DNA of 64,000 nt. Source: a bacterium 1XD8-76. Lineage in GTDB: Bacteria; Bacillota; Clostridia; Lachnospirales; Lachnospiraceae. The notes beneath the pieces were generated by a model. The model saw only the letters and a program-made list of their open reading frames with translations, was not told where the DNA came from and ran no database searches. The stretch spans positions 1 to 64,000 of the forward strand of contig RAZE01000017.1 in NCBI GenBank assembly GCA_003611955.1, given 5' to 3'. Within the stretch, counting starts at the first letter, position 1. Every line of letters starts with the position of its first letter. The translations under genes and the position numbers were made by a program. Below, piece after piece: positions 40,587 through 49,375 of the stretch.

Positions 40587-41060
40587 ATGGATGTAACGAT
40601 ATATACGGACGGCGCGGCGAGGGGAAACCCGGACGGGCCGGGAGGATACGGCGCGGTGGTGCAGTATGTGGACGGCAAAGGAGTTTTGCATGAGAGGGAG
40701 TACAGCGCAGGGTACAGAAAGACCACCAACAACCGCATGGAGCTGATGGCGGCGATCATTGGGCTGGAAGCGCTGATCAGACCCTGCCGGGTGGAGCTTA
40801 TCTCCGATTCCAGGTATCTGGTGGACGCCTTCGAGAAAGACTGGATCGGAGGCTGGCAGAGGAAGAACTGGAAGAAGGCGGACGGGGGCGCGGTGAAAAA
40901 TGTGGATCTTTGGAAGCGGCTGTTGAAGGCGATGGAACCCCACCAGGTAAGGTTCAGCTGGGTGCGGGGGCATGACGGGCACCCGGAGAACGAGCGGTGC
41001 GATACTCTTGCCACGAACGCGGCGGACGGTGAGGACTTACTTGACGATACGGGGCTGTAA
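40587..41060 (+). CDS. rnhA: Ribonuclease HI
   Basis: This 157-residue nuclease cuts RNA in RNA-DNA hybrids. The catalytic acids are present: Asp in IYTDGAARGNPDGPGGYGAV (D8), Glu in NNRMELMAAIIGLEAL (E51), Asp in ISDSRYLVDA and Asp in the NERCDTLAT segment, with H in VRGHDGHPENE. The length equals the bacterial type I enzyme. It is encoded one base after the MutS-like gene, so probably on the same message. The next gene's promoter lies within its last codons. Confidence 0.95.
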   Translation: MDVTIYTDGAARGNPDGPGGYGAVVQYVDGKGVLHEREYSAGYRKTTNNRMELMAAIIGLEALIRPCRVELISDSRYLVDAFEKDWIGGWQRKNWKKADGGAVKNVDLWKRLLKAMEPHQVRFSWVRGHDGHPENERCDTLATNAADGEDLLDDTGL

Positions 41061-41070
41061 GTGGTATACT
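41041..41070 (+). promoter_or_regulatory. Promoter of the small membrane protein
   Basis: TTGACG (41041-41046) and TATACT (41065-41070) are separated by 18 bases, overlapping the end of rnhA. Confidence 0.7.
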
Positions 41071-41117
41071 GTGCATAGGCTTTGAGCGGATTATACTATA
41101 GAAAGAAGGAATAGGCG

Positions 41118-41288
41118 ATGGGTGCTGGAACGTCATTTGGAATCTACTTTCTGGCGTATGCTATTGTTTTTGTGCTTGTAGCGGTTTTGGTGGTCGCGGC
41201 ATGTTTTATCGGAGTAAAATGGAGAAAGAACAAGGACGCGAAGATGATGCTGACGGATGGTGCTGCGGGAGAAAACAGTAAGGCATAA
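41118..41288 (+). CDS. Small single-pass membrane protein
   Basis: This 56-residue protein has one membrane segment (FGIYFLAYAIVFVLVAVLVV, then AACFIGV) followed by a basic juxtamembrane stretch (KWRKNKDAK) and a polar tail, predicted inside. It has its own promoter and a terminator right after it, with AGAAGGA upstream of the ATG, so it is expressed as a single gene. No family was recognised and no function is proposed. Confidence 0.7.
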   Translation: MGAGTSFGIYFLAYAIVFVLVAVLVVAACFIGVKWRKNKDAKMMLTDGAAGENSKA

Positions 41289-41295
41289 CAACAGG

Positions 41296-41325
41296 GGATG
41301 TTCATGGAGACATGGACATCCTTTT
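41296..41325 (+). terminator. Intrinsic terminator
   Basis: An 11-bp stem GGATGTTCATG/CATGGACATCC (one G-U pair) with a GAGA tetraloop is followed by TTTT. It ends the small membrane protein transcript. Confidence 0.85.
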
Positions 41326-41377
41326 GCGTATTTTCGCAAAAACAGCAGCAGAAAGAGCTTATGGATGAGAGATTAGT

Positions 41378-42364
41378 ATGCCAAAATCAGAGAAACAAAA
41401 ACTAAAATTATTATATCTGTTAAAGATATTGACGGAGCAGACTGACGAACAGCATCCGATGCCGATGGCAGTTCTGCTGGAGAAATTAAAGGCGGAGGAG
41501 ATCAGCGCGGAGAGGAAGAGCGTATACCACGACATCAACTGTCTGATCGATTTCGGCGTGGACATTGTCTTTGATTCCGCCAGAAACAACGGCGGCTATT
41601 ATCTGGCTTCCAGAGATTTTGAACTGCCGGAGTGCAAGCTTCTTGTCGATGCGGTCTCCGCGTCGCGGTTTATCACGAGATCAAAGTCGGAGCAGCTGAT
41701 CCGGAAGATCGAGAAGCTGGCAAGTAAGTACGAAGCGGTGCAGCTGCAGCGTCAGGTCTACACATCCGGACAGATCAAAAATGAGAACGAGAGCATTTAC
41801 TACCATGTGGATGTGATCCACACGGCAATCCACGAAAACAGACAGATATCTTTTCCGTATCTGGAATGGAACCTGCAGAAAAAGCTGGTGCCGAGAAAGG
41901 GCGGTGAGCCCTACCGGATCAGTCCCTGGTCGCTGATGTGGAACGATGAGAACTATTATCTGATCGGCTACGACGCCCGGGCGGGAATGCTGAAACATTT
42001 CAGGGTGGATAAGATCGGCCCGATCGAGATGCTGGACCTGCGCAGGGAGGGGGAGGAAGCCTTTCAGAAATGCGATCTGTCGGCGTACTCCACGAAGACT
42101 TTCGGCATGTACGGCGGGGAGGAGGAGATCGTGACGCTGAGCTTTCCGAATACGCTGGTGGGCGTGGTGTTGGACCGGTTTGGGAAGGATGTCTCTCTGC
42201 AGAAACTTTCCGACGACAGGTTCGCGGTGCATGTGAAGGTGATGGTCAGCAGACAGTTTTACGGCTGGCTCGCGGGCGTCGGGAAGGATGTGAAGGTGAC
42301 GGCGCCGGAGCAGGTGAAGGACGGATACCGGAGTTATCTGACGGAGATTTTGGAAAGCGACTGA
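41378..42364 (+). CDS. WYL-domain transcriptional regulator
   Basis: This 328-residue regulator has an N-terminal winged helix-turn-helix (KLKLLYLLKILTEQTDEQHPMPMAVLLEKLKAEEISAERKSVYHDINCLIDFGVDIVF). A WYL domain follows (about 135-210; ISFPYLEWNLQKKLVPRKGGEPYRISPWSLMWNDENYYLIGYDARAGMLKHFRVDKI), then a WCX-type C-terminal part. WYL domains bind nucleic acid or nucleotide ligands and often govern stress or defence genes. The Trp-Tyr-Leu triad appears here as NYYLIGYD. The gene stands 16 bases before nrdD, which could be a target. Confidence 0.9.
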   Translation: MPKSEKQKLKLLYLLKILTEQTDEQHPMPMAVLLEKLKAEEISAERKSVYHDINCLIDFGVDIVFDSARNNGGYYLASRDFELPECKLLVDAVSASRFITRSKSEQLIRKIEKLASKYEAVQLQRQVYTSGQIKNENESIYYHVDVIHTAIHENRQISFPYLEWNLQKKLVPRKGGEPYRISPWSLMWNDENYYLIGYDARAGMLKHFRVDKIGPIEMLDLRREGEEAFQKCDLSAYSTKTFGMYGGEEEIVTLSFPNTLVGVVLDRFGKDVSLQKLSDDRFAVHVKVMVSRQFYGWLAGVGKDVKVTAPEQVKDGYRSYLTEILESD

Positions 42365-42380
42365 CGCAGGAGAGATAAAA

Positions 42381-44546
42381 ATGACCATGGAGACCAATTA
42401 CAACGAGAGATACAAACCGCGTTATCAGATCCATATCGTCAAAAAGGACGGCGCGCGCGAGCCTTTCCAGGTGCAGAAGGTGGTCGATGCGGTGGGAAAG
42501 AGCGCCTACCGCGTGATGGTGGAGCTGACGGAGGAGGAGAAGGGGCAAATCTGCGAGCTTGTCATCGAGAAGGCGCAGGAGGAGCAGATGACACAGATCC
42601 CCATCGAGGTCATGCATCATGTGGTGGAGTATGCGCTAGAGAGGATCAATCCCCTTGTGGCAAAGAGTTATCGGGATTACCGCAACTACAAGCAGGACTT
42701 TGTGCATATGCTGGACGAGGTCTACAAGAAGAGCCAGTCCATCATGTACATGGGGGACAGGGAGAACGCCAACACGGATTCGGCGCTTGTCTCCACAAGG
42801 CGGAGTCTGATTTTTAACCAGTTGAATCGTGAGATGTACCAGAAATTTTTCCTGACGCGGGAGGAGATCCAGGCGGCGCGGGACGGGTATATCTATATCC
42901 ACGACATGTCCGCCAGGCGGGACACGATGAACTGCTGTCTGTTCAACATCGGCGAGGTGCTGCACGGCGGCTTTGAGATGGGAAACGTCTGGTACAATGA
43001 GCCGAAGACGCTGGACACGGCGTTCGACGTGATGGGGGATATCGTTCTGTCGGCGGCGAGCCAGCAGTACGGCGGGTTCACGGTGCCGGAGGTGGATAAG
43101 CTGCTGGTGCCCTACGCGGAGAAATCTTACCGCAGAAATCTGGAGAAATATATCTCCCTGGGGCTTTCGGAGGAAAAGGCGCAGGGACAGGCGTGGAAGG
43201 ATCTGGAGAAGGAGATGGAGCAGGGCTTCCAGGGCTGGGAGTATAAATTTAATACCGTGGCGTCGAGCCGCGGGGATTATCCGTTTATCACGGTGACAGC
43301 GGGGCTCGGCAGGGACAGGTTTGCCCGCCTTGCGACGAGGACTCTGCTGGAGGTGCGGAAGGGCGGACAGGGCAAAAAAGGGCGCAAAAAGCCGGTGCTG
43401 TTTCCGAAGATCGTCTTTCTGTACGACAAGGATCTGCACGGCTCGGGCTGCGAGCTGGAGGAATTGTTTGAGGCGGGGGTGGCATGTTCCGCCAGGACCA
43501 TGTACCCAGACTGGCTCTCTCTGACGGGGGAGGGCTATGTGGCGGAGATGTACAAAAAATACGGCAGGGTGATCTCGCCCATGGGTTGCCGGGCGTTTCT
43601 GTCCCCCTGGTACGAGCGGGGCGGCATGGAGCCGGCGGACGAGGAGGATAAGCCGGTCTTCCTGGGGCGGTTCAATATCGGCGTGGTGTCTCTGCATCTG
43701 CCGATGATCCTGGCGAAAGCGAGGCAGGAGAGCAGGGATTTTTACGAGGTGTTGGATCACTATCTGGAGCTGATCAGGCGTCTGCACCTCAGGACTTACG
43801 CCTATCTGGGAGAGATGAAGGCGTCCAACAATCCGCTGGCCTACTGCGAGGGAGGCTTTTACGGTGGGCATCTCGGCTTCCACGACAAAATCAAGCCGGT
43901 GCTGGCCTCCGCCACCGCGAGCTTCGGCATCACGGCATTGAATGAGCTACAGATGCTCTACAACGGGAAGTCGCTGGCGGAGGATGGTGAATTTGCGCTT
44001 CAGGTAATGCGGCATATCAACGACAGGGTGGGGCAGTATAAGAAGGAGGACAAACGTCTCTACGCGATCTACGGAACGCCGGCGGAGAACCTCTGCGGGC
44101 AGCAGGTGGAGCAGTTCCGGGCGAAATACGGCATTGTGGAGGGCGTTTCCGACAGAGAGTATGTGTCCAACAGCTTTCACTGCCATGTGGCGGAGGATAT
44201 CACGCCGATAGAAAAGCAGGATCTGGAGAAGCGGTTCTGGGATTACTTTAACGGCGGAAAGATCCAGTATGTAAAATACCCGATAGACTATAATATGGAA
44301 GCGATCCGCACGCTTGTCCGGCGCGCCATGGAGATGGGCTTTTACGAGGGCGTGAATCTCTCACTGGCGTACTGCGACGACTGCGGGCACCAGGAGCTGG
44401 AGATGGATGTGTGCCCGAAGTGCGGCAGCAGGAATCTGACGAAGATCGACCGGATGAACGGGTATCTCGCCTACTCGCGGGTGCACGGGGACACGAGGCT
44501 GTGCGACGCGAAGATGGCGGAGATAAAGGAGAGAAGGAGCATGTGA
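42381..44546 (+). CDS. nrdD: Anaerobic ribonucleoside-triphosphate reductase
   Basis: This 721-residue class III reductase makes deoxynucleotides without oxygen using a glycyl radical. An N-terminal ATP-cone (YQIHIVKKDGAREPFQVQKVVDAVGKSAYRVM) provides allosteric control. The central barrel holds NCCLFNIGEVLHGGF with candidate active Cys. Near the C-terminus are the zinc ribbon CDDCGHQELEMDVCPKCG and the radical-loop region DRMNGYLAYSRVHGDTR, which has Asn where many NrdD have Cys (RVCGYL). The activase gene nrdG is not adjacent and not found in the window. Preceded by GGAG at eight bases. Confidence 0.93.
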   Translation: MTMETNYNERYKPRYQIHIVKKDGAREPFQVQKVVDAVGKSAYRVMVELTEEEKGQICELVIEKAQEEQMTQIPIEVMHHVVEYALERINPLVAKSYRDYRNYKQDFVHMLDEVYKKSQSIMYMGDRENANTDSALVSTRRSLIFNQLNREMYQKFFLTREEIQAARDGYIYIHDMSARRDTMNCCLFNIGEVLHGGFEMGNVWYNEPKTLDTAFDVMGDIVLSAASQQYGGFTVPEVDKLLVPYAEKSYRRNLEKYISLGLSEEKAQGQAWKDLEKEMEQGFQGWEYKFNTVASSRGDYPFITVTAGLGRDRFARLATRTLLEVRKGGQGKKGRKKPVLFPKIVFLYDKDLHGSGCELEELFEAGVACSARTMYPDWLSLTGEGYVAEMYKKYGRVISPMGCRAFLSPWYERGGMEPADEEDKPVFLGRFNIGVVSLHLPMILAKARQESRDFYEVLDHYLELIRRLHLRTYAYLGEMKASNNPLAYCEGGFYGGHLGFHDKIKPVLASATASFGITALNELQMLYNGKSLAEDGEFALQVMRHINDRVGQYKKEDKRLYAIYGTPAENLCGQQVEQFRAKYGIVEGVSDREYVSNSFHCHVAEDITPIEKQDLEKRFWDYFNGGKIQYVKYPIDYNMEAIRTLVRRAMEMGFYEGVNLSLAYCDDCGHQELEMDVCPKCGSRNLTKIDRMNGYLAYSRVHGDTRLCDAKMAEIKERRSM

Positions 44547-44569
44547 TGTGCGATGGAAAGGAGAAAAAA

Positions 44570-47164
44570 ATGAAAATATTGGTAATTGGCGGGGTGGCGG
44601 CCGGCACGAAGGCCGCTGCAAAGTGCATGCGCGAGGACCGCAGCGCGGAGGTGACGATCATCACGAAAGGCGAGGATATTTCCTACGCGGGATGCGGTCT
44701 GCCCTACTATGTGGGCGGGCTGATCGAGAGCAGGGAGGAGCTGATCGTCAATACGCCTCAGAAATATGAGGGGCTGACCGGTGCTGCGGTACATACCGGA
44801 GTGGAGGCGGAGCGCGTTGACTTCGAGGGAAAGAAGGTGCAGGCGAAGCGGATCTCCACCGGGGACACAGTGGAATATGATTACGACAGACTGATCATCG
44901 CGACGGGGGCATCTCCGATCGTGCCGCCGATTCCCGGGGCAGGGCTGCCCGGCGTCTTTGCGATGCGTACGCCGGACCACGCGATCGGATTAAAAGATTA
45001 TATTCAGGAGAATAACTGTAGAAAGGCCGTGGTGGTAGGCGGCGGATTTATCGGCCTGGAGATCGCCGAAAATATCAGGGCTCAGGGGCTGACGGTGACG
45101 GTGGTGGACCTGGCGCCCCAGATCCTGCCCGGTATTCTGGATCCGGAGATGGCGGATTTCGCGAAGAAGCAGTTGAAGAAGAGCGGGATTTCCGTGCATA
45201 CCGGTGTGAAAGTGGAAGCAGTGGAAGGAATCGAAAAGGCGGAGGGTGTGAAGACTGACGCGGGGGTATTCGGCGCTGATGTGGTGGTGATGAGCGTGGG
45301 AATCCGCCCCAATACGGCATTTTTGCAGGACAGCGGCCTTGCGATGGAGAGGGGTACGATCGTGGTGGACGACAGGATGGCGACGAATGTGCAGGATGTC
45401 TACGCGGCGGGGGACTGCTGTATGGTGAAGAACCGCCTGACGGGAGCGCCGCAGTGGTCGCCGATGGGTTCCACCGCCAACTATGCGGGCAGGACGCTGG
45501 CTCAGGTGCTGAACGGAAAAGACAAGGCGTACGCCGGATGTCTCGGTACGGGTGTTGTGAAGCTGCCGGGATTAAACGCGGGAAAGACGGGACTGACGGA
45601 AGGGCAGGCGAAAGCGGCGGGGTTTGATGTGGAGACAGTGCTGGCCGTGGTGGATGACAAGGCCCACTATTATCCGGGGGCGGACAGCTTCATCATCAAG
45701 CTGGCGGCGGACAAAACGACCCACAGACTGCTGGGCGTGCAGGTGCTCGGCGCGGGAGCGGTGGATAAGATCGTGGATATCGCCGTGACGGGAATTTCTC
45801 TGGGGGCGAAGGTGGAGGATTTCGAGAATATGGACATGGCTTACGCGCCGCCCTTCTCCACGGCGATCCATCCGTTCGTACAGGTCTGCTATATCATGGA
45901 GAACAAGCTGGCGGGAGAATTTGAGACGATCACGCCGGCGGCTTACCAGGCGGGAGCTGCGAAGGGCTACCAGGTGATCGACGTAATGCCTGCGGCAAAG
46001 ATCCCGGGGGCACGCTGGGTGAATCTGTCCAGGGTGAACGGACCGGTGGAGGGGATCGGGAAGGATGAGAAACTGCTCCTTGTCTGCGCGAAGGGCAAGA
46101 GAGGATATTTCCTGCAGAACAGGCTGAAAGCTTACGGCTATACCCATACAAGAGTGCTGGAGGGCGGTGTGACCTTCAACGAGGTGAAGGTGGAGGGAGC
46201 AAAATCCACCGTATCGGAGGAGGATGTGAAACGTGTGAAGGCGTTGGGATGTCTGCAGGACAAGAATCATCCCGATCGGTTTAACGTGCGCGTGATCACC
46301 AGAAACGGCAAGATCACGGCAAAGGAACAGCAGTGCATCGCGGAGGCGGCGGAGAAGTTCGGCACCGGGGAGGTGACGATGACGACCAGGCTGACGCTGG
46401 AAATTCAGGGGGTTCCCTATGACAGGATCGAGGAAGTGCGCGAGTACCTGATGCGGGAGGGCCTGGAGACCGGCGGCACGGGATCCAAAGTGCGTCCTGT
46501 GGTTTCCTGCAAGGGCACGACCTGTCAGTACGGACTGATCGATACCTTTGCGCTCTCGGAGGAGATCCACGAGAGATTTTACAAGGGCTTTAGCGATGTG
46601 AAACTGCCCCATAAATTCAAGATCGCGGTGGGCGGGTGCCCGAATAACTGCGTGAAGCCGGATCTGAACGATCTGGGCGTGATCGGGCAGAGAGTGCCCG
46701 TGGTGGACGAGAGTCTCTGCCGCGGCTGCAAGATCTGTCAGGTGGAGAGCGGCTGTCCGCTGAAGGACGCGAAAGTGGAAGAGGTGAATGGCGGGAGGAA
46801 GTTGAAGATCGATAAGGCGGCATGCAACCACTGCGGGCGCTGTATCGGGAAATGTCCCTTCGGCGCGGTCAAGGAAGCGGAGACGGGATACCGCATCTAC
46901 ATCGGCGGCCGCTGGGGCAAGAGAGTGGCTCACGGCCAGGCGCTGGAAAAGATCTTTACGGACAAAGAGGAAGTGATGCAGGTGATCGAAAAGGCGATCC
47001 TGTTCTTCCGGGATGAAGGCATTACCGGGGAACGCTTTGCGGATACCATCGACAGACTGGGCTTTTCCTATGTGCAGGATAAGCTGATGAGCGATGAACT
47101 GCTGAGACGAAAAGAGGAAGTCATCAGAGCGCAGAAGCATCTTGTGGGCGGGGCGACCTGTTAA
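44570..47164 (+). CDS. Fusion: CoA-disulfide-reductase-like flavoprotein, rhodanese, sulfite/nitrite-reductase-like and ferredoxin domains
   Basis: This 864-residue protein has four parts. Residues 1-445 form a pyridine-nucleotide-disulfide oxidoreductase with the FAD motif VIGGVAAGTKAAAK and a single active Cys (C42 in YAGCGLPYY), as in CoA-disulfide reductase. Residues about 460-540 form a shortened rhodanese with active loop CAKGKRG. Residues about 560-710 are like sulfite/nitrite reductase, with CKGTTCQYG and GGCPNNCVKP as Fe-S/siroheme ligands. Residues about 715-775 are a two-cluster ferredoxin (CRGCKICQ, CNHCGRCIGKCP). Together this suggests NAD(P)H-driven reduction of a persulfide or sulfur oxyanion. 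GGAG sits nine bases before the start. Confidence 0.88.
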   Translation: MKILVIGGVAAGTKAAAKCMREDRSAEVTIITKGEDISYAGCGLPYYVGGLIESREELIVNTPQKYEGLTGAAVHTGVEAERVDFEGKKVQAKRISTGDTVEYDYDRLIIATGASPIVPPIPGAGLPGVFAMRTPDHAIGLKDYIQENNCRKAVVVGGGFIGLEIAENIRAQGLTVTVVDLAPQILPGILDPEMADFAKKQLKKSGISVHTGVKVEAVEGIEKAEGVKTDAGVFGADVVVMSVGIRPNTAFLQDSGLAMERGTIVVDDRMATNVQDVYAAGDCCMVKNRLTGAPQWSPMGSTANYAGRTLAQVLNGKDKAYAGCLGTGVVKLPGLNAGKTGLTEGQAKAAGFDVETVLAVVDDKAHYYPGADSFIIKLAADKTTHRLLGVQVLGAGAVDKIVDIAVTGISLGAKVEDFENMDMAYAPPFSTAIHPFVQVCYIMENKLAGEFETITPAAYQAGAAKGYQVIDVMPAAKIPGARWVNLSRVNGPVEGIGKDEKLLLVCAKGKRGYFLQNRLKAYGYTHTRVLEGGVTFNEVKVEGAKSTVSEEDVKRVKALGCLQDKNHPDRFNVRVITRNGKITAKEQQCIAEAAEKFGTGEVTMTTRLTLEIQGVPYDRIEEVREYLMREGLETGGTGSKVRPVVSCKGTTCQYGLIDTFALSEEIHERFYKGFSDVKLPHKFKIAVGGCPNNCVKPDLNDLGVIGQRVPVVDESLCRGCKICQVESGCPLKDAKVEEVNGGRKLKIDKAACNHCGRCIGKCPFGAVKEAETGYRIYIGGRWGKRVAHGQALEKIFTDKEEVMQVIEKAILFFRDEGITGERFADTIDRLGFSYVQDKLMSDELLRRKEEVIRAQKHLVGGATC

Positions 47165-47171
47165 AAAATGG

Positions 47172-47200
47172 TTTCTTATGTCCGTGAAATATGGTATACT
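47172..47200 (+). promoter_or_regulatory. Probable glyA promoter
   Basis: A -10 TATACT (47195-47200) has a weak -35 TTTCTT 17 bases upstream, 40 bases before glyA. Confidence 0.45.
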
Positions 47201-47239
47201 GTAAGTCATGGAAAAAGAAAGAAGAAGGGAGAGTGAGCG

Positions 47240-48481
47240 ATGTACTCATTTGATGAAATACGGGCGGTGGATGCGGAGATTGCGGATGCCATCGTGGCGG
47301 AGCAGGAAAGACAGGAGAACCATATCGAGCTGATCGCCTCCGAAAACTGGGTAAGCAAAGCGGTGATGGCGGCGATGGGAAGTCCGCTGACGAACAAATA
47401 CGCGGAGGGGTATCCGGGAAAACGTTATTACGGCGGATGCGGCTGTGTGGATGTGGTGGAGAATCTGGCGAAAGAGCGGGCGAAAGAGCTCTTTGGCTGC
47501 GATTATGCGAACGTGCAGCCCCACTCCGGAGCGCAGGCGAATATGGCGGTGTTTTTCGCGGCTCTGGAACCCGGCGATACCTACATGGGGATGAATCTGG
47601 ATCACGGCGGACATCTGTCCCACGGTTCACCGGTGAATATGTCCGGAAAATATTACAAGTGTGTGCCCTACGGCGTGAATGACGAAGGGTTTATCGACTA
47701 TAATAAAGTGAGAGAGATCGCGCTGGAGTGCAGGCCCAAAATGATCATCGCGGGGGCTTCCGCTTACGCGAGAACCATTGACTTTAAGAAATTCCGCGAG
47801 ATCGCGGATGAAGTGGGTGCGGTGCTGATGGTGGATATGGCGCATATCGCGGGCCTGGTGGCGGCCGGGGTACACCCGAGCCCGATCCCCTATGCGGATG
47901 TGACGACGACGACGACTCACAAGACGCTGCGCGGTCCCAGAGGCGGCATGATCCTCTGCAACCAGGAGGCGGCAGACCGGTTTAACTTCAACAAGGCGAT
48001 CTTCCCGGGGACCCAGGGCGGCCCGCTGATGCACGTGATCGCTGCGAAGGCGGTCTGCTTCAAGGAGGCGCTCGCGCCGTCGTTCAAAGAATATCAGCAG
48101 CAGATCGTGGACAACGCCCAGGCGCTCTGCAGGGGGCTGATGGCCAGAGGCGTGGACATCGTCTCCGGCGGCACGGACAATCACCTGATGCTGGTGGATC
48201 TGAGCAGAAAGGGACTGACGGGAAAAGCCATCGAGAAACTTCTCGACGAGGCCCACATCACGGCGAATAAAAATACGATCCCCAACGATCCGCAGAAACC
48301 GTTTGTCACAAGCGGTATCCGGCTGGGGACTCCCGCGGTGACATCCCGCGGCATGAAGACCGAAGATATGGACAGGATCGCGGAGGCGATCACGCTGATC
48401 ATCGACGGCGGCGAGGAGAAAGTGCCCGAGGCCAGGGCGATCGTAAAGAGCCTTACGGATAAATATCCGTTAAATCAATAA
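47240..48481 (+). CDS. glyA: Serine hydroxymethyltransferase
   Basis: This 413-residue PLP enzyme converts serine and tetrahydrofolate to glycine and methylene-tetrahydrofolate, the one-carbon donor used by ThyA. It shows the [38 protein letters not shown] signature at residues 31-68, [17 protein letters not shown], and the PLP lysine in [16 protein letters not shown] (about K227). The length and motifs are complete. A GGAG-type site lies upstream. It is followed after 49 bases by the transketolase pair. Confidence 0.96.
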   Translation: MYSFDEIRAVDAEIADAIVAEQERQENHIELIASENWVSKAVMAAMGSPLTNKYAEGYPGKRYYGGCGCVDVVENLAKERAKELFGCDYANVQPHSGAQANMAVFFAALEPGDTYMGMNLDHGGHLSHGSPVNMSGKYYKCVPYGVNDEGFIDYNKVREIALECRPKMIIAGASAYARTIDFKKFREIADEVGAVLMVDMAHIAGLVAAGVHPSPIPYADVTTTTTHKTLRGPRGGMILCNQEAADRFNFNKAIFPGTQGGPLMHVIAAKAVCFKEALAPSFKEYQQQIVDNAQALCRGLMARGVDIVSGGTDNHLMLVDLSRKGLTGKAIEKLLDEAHITANKNTIPNDPQKPFVTSGIRLGTPAVTSRGMKTEDMDRIAEAITLIIDGGEEKVPEARAIVKSLTDKYPLNQ

Positions 48482-48530
48482 AACAGCATCGGTGCAGGCG
48501 GATGCGGAATTAAAAATAGGAGAATGAAAG

Positions 48531-49373
48531 ATGACAAACTTGGAACTTCAGAAAACAGCTAATGAGGTTCGTAAAGGAATTGTGAAAGCCGTTCACAGTG
48601 CGAAAGCCGGACATCCCGGCGGATCCCTGTCCGCGGCAGACCTCTTTACCTACCTGTACTTCGAGGAGATGAATATCGACCCGAAAAATCCGAAAATGGA
48701 AGACCGCGATCGTTTCGTGCTCTCCAAGGGACATACGGCTCCGGGCCTTTATTCCGCGCTGGCGAACAGGGGATACTTCCCGGTGGAAGAGCTTTTGACA
48801 TTGCGCCATGTGGGTTCCAGACTGCAGGGGCATCCCTGTATGCAGGAAACCCCCGGCGTCGATATGTCTTCCGGTTCCCTGGGACAGGGACTCTCCGCGG
48901 CGGTAGGTATGGCGCTGGCGGCCAGGATGGACGGCAAGGAGTACAGGACGTATGCGCTTCTCGGCGACGGCGAGATCCAGGAGGGGCAGATCTGGGAAGC
49001 AGCGATGTTTGCGGGAGCCAGAAAACTGGACAACCTGGTGGTGATCGTGGACAACAACGGCCTGCAGATCGACGGTAAGATCGAGGACGTATGTTCCCCT
49101 TATCCGATCGATAAGAAGTTTGAGGCATTCAACTTTCATGTGATCAATATCGACGCCCACAATTTCGATGAGATCCGCGCGGCGATGAAGGAGGCCAGGG
49201 AGACAAAGGGCATGCCCACGGCGATCGTCATGAAGAGCACAAAGGGCAAAGGAGTGTCCTTCATGGAGAACAACGCGGGATGGCACGGCAAGGCGCCCAA
49301 CGACGAGGAGTTCGCGACCGCGATGGCCGACCTCGAAAAAATCGAAGAAGAATGGAAGAAAGCGGGTGAATGA
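48531..49373 (+). CDS. Transketolase, N-terminal subunit
   Basis: This 280-residue protein is the thiamin-diphosphate-binding half of transketolase in a split form. It shows AGHPGGSLSAADLFTYLYF, SKGHTAPGLYSALA, GSLGQGLSAAVGMALAARM and the TPP motif GDGEIQEGQIWEAAMFAGARKLDNLVVIVDNNGLQ. With the next gene it makes an active enzyme of the non-oxidative pentose phosphate pathway, moving C2 units between sugar phosphates. The coding end overlaps the region of the next start. A GGAG site lies nine bases upstream. Confidence 0.95.
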   Translation: MTNLELQKTANEVRKGIVKAVHSAKAGHPGGSLSAADLFTYLYFEEMNIDPKNPKMEDRDRFVLSKGHTAPGLYSALANRGYFPVEELLTLRHVGSRLQGHPCMQETPGVDMSSGSLGQGLSAAVGMALAARMDGKEYRTYALLGDGEIQEGQIWEAAMFAGARKLDNLVVIVDNNGLQIDGKIEDVCSPYPIDKKFEAFNFHVINIDAHNFDEIRAAMKEARETKGMPTAIVMKSTKGKGVSFMENNAGWHGKAPNDEEFATAMADLEKIEEEWKKAGE

Positions 49374-49375
49374 TC

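Noticed and set aside
45572..47209. 545-codon minus-strand frame over the redox fusion gene
   Set aside because: Shadow of the strongly supported plus-strand gene; composition is His/Arg/Leu rich and without motifs.
47206..47239. Glycine or THF riboswitch before glyA
   Set aside because: The space between the -10 box and the start codon is only about 40 bases and has no riboswitch-like structure.
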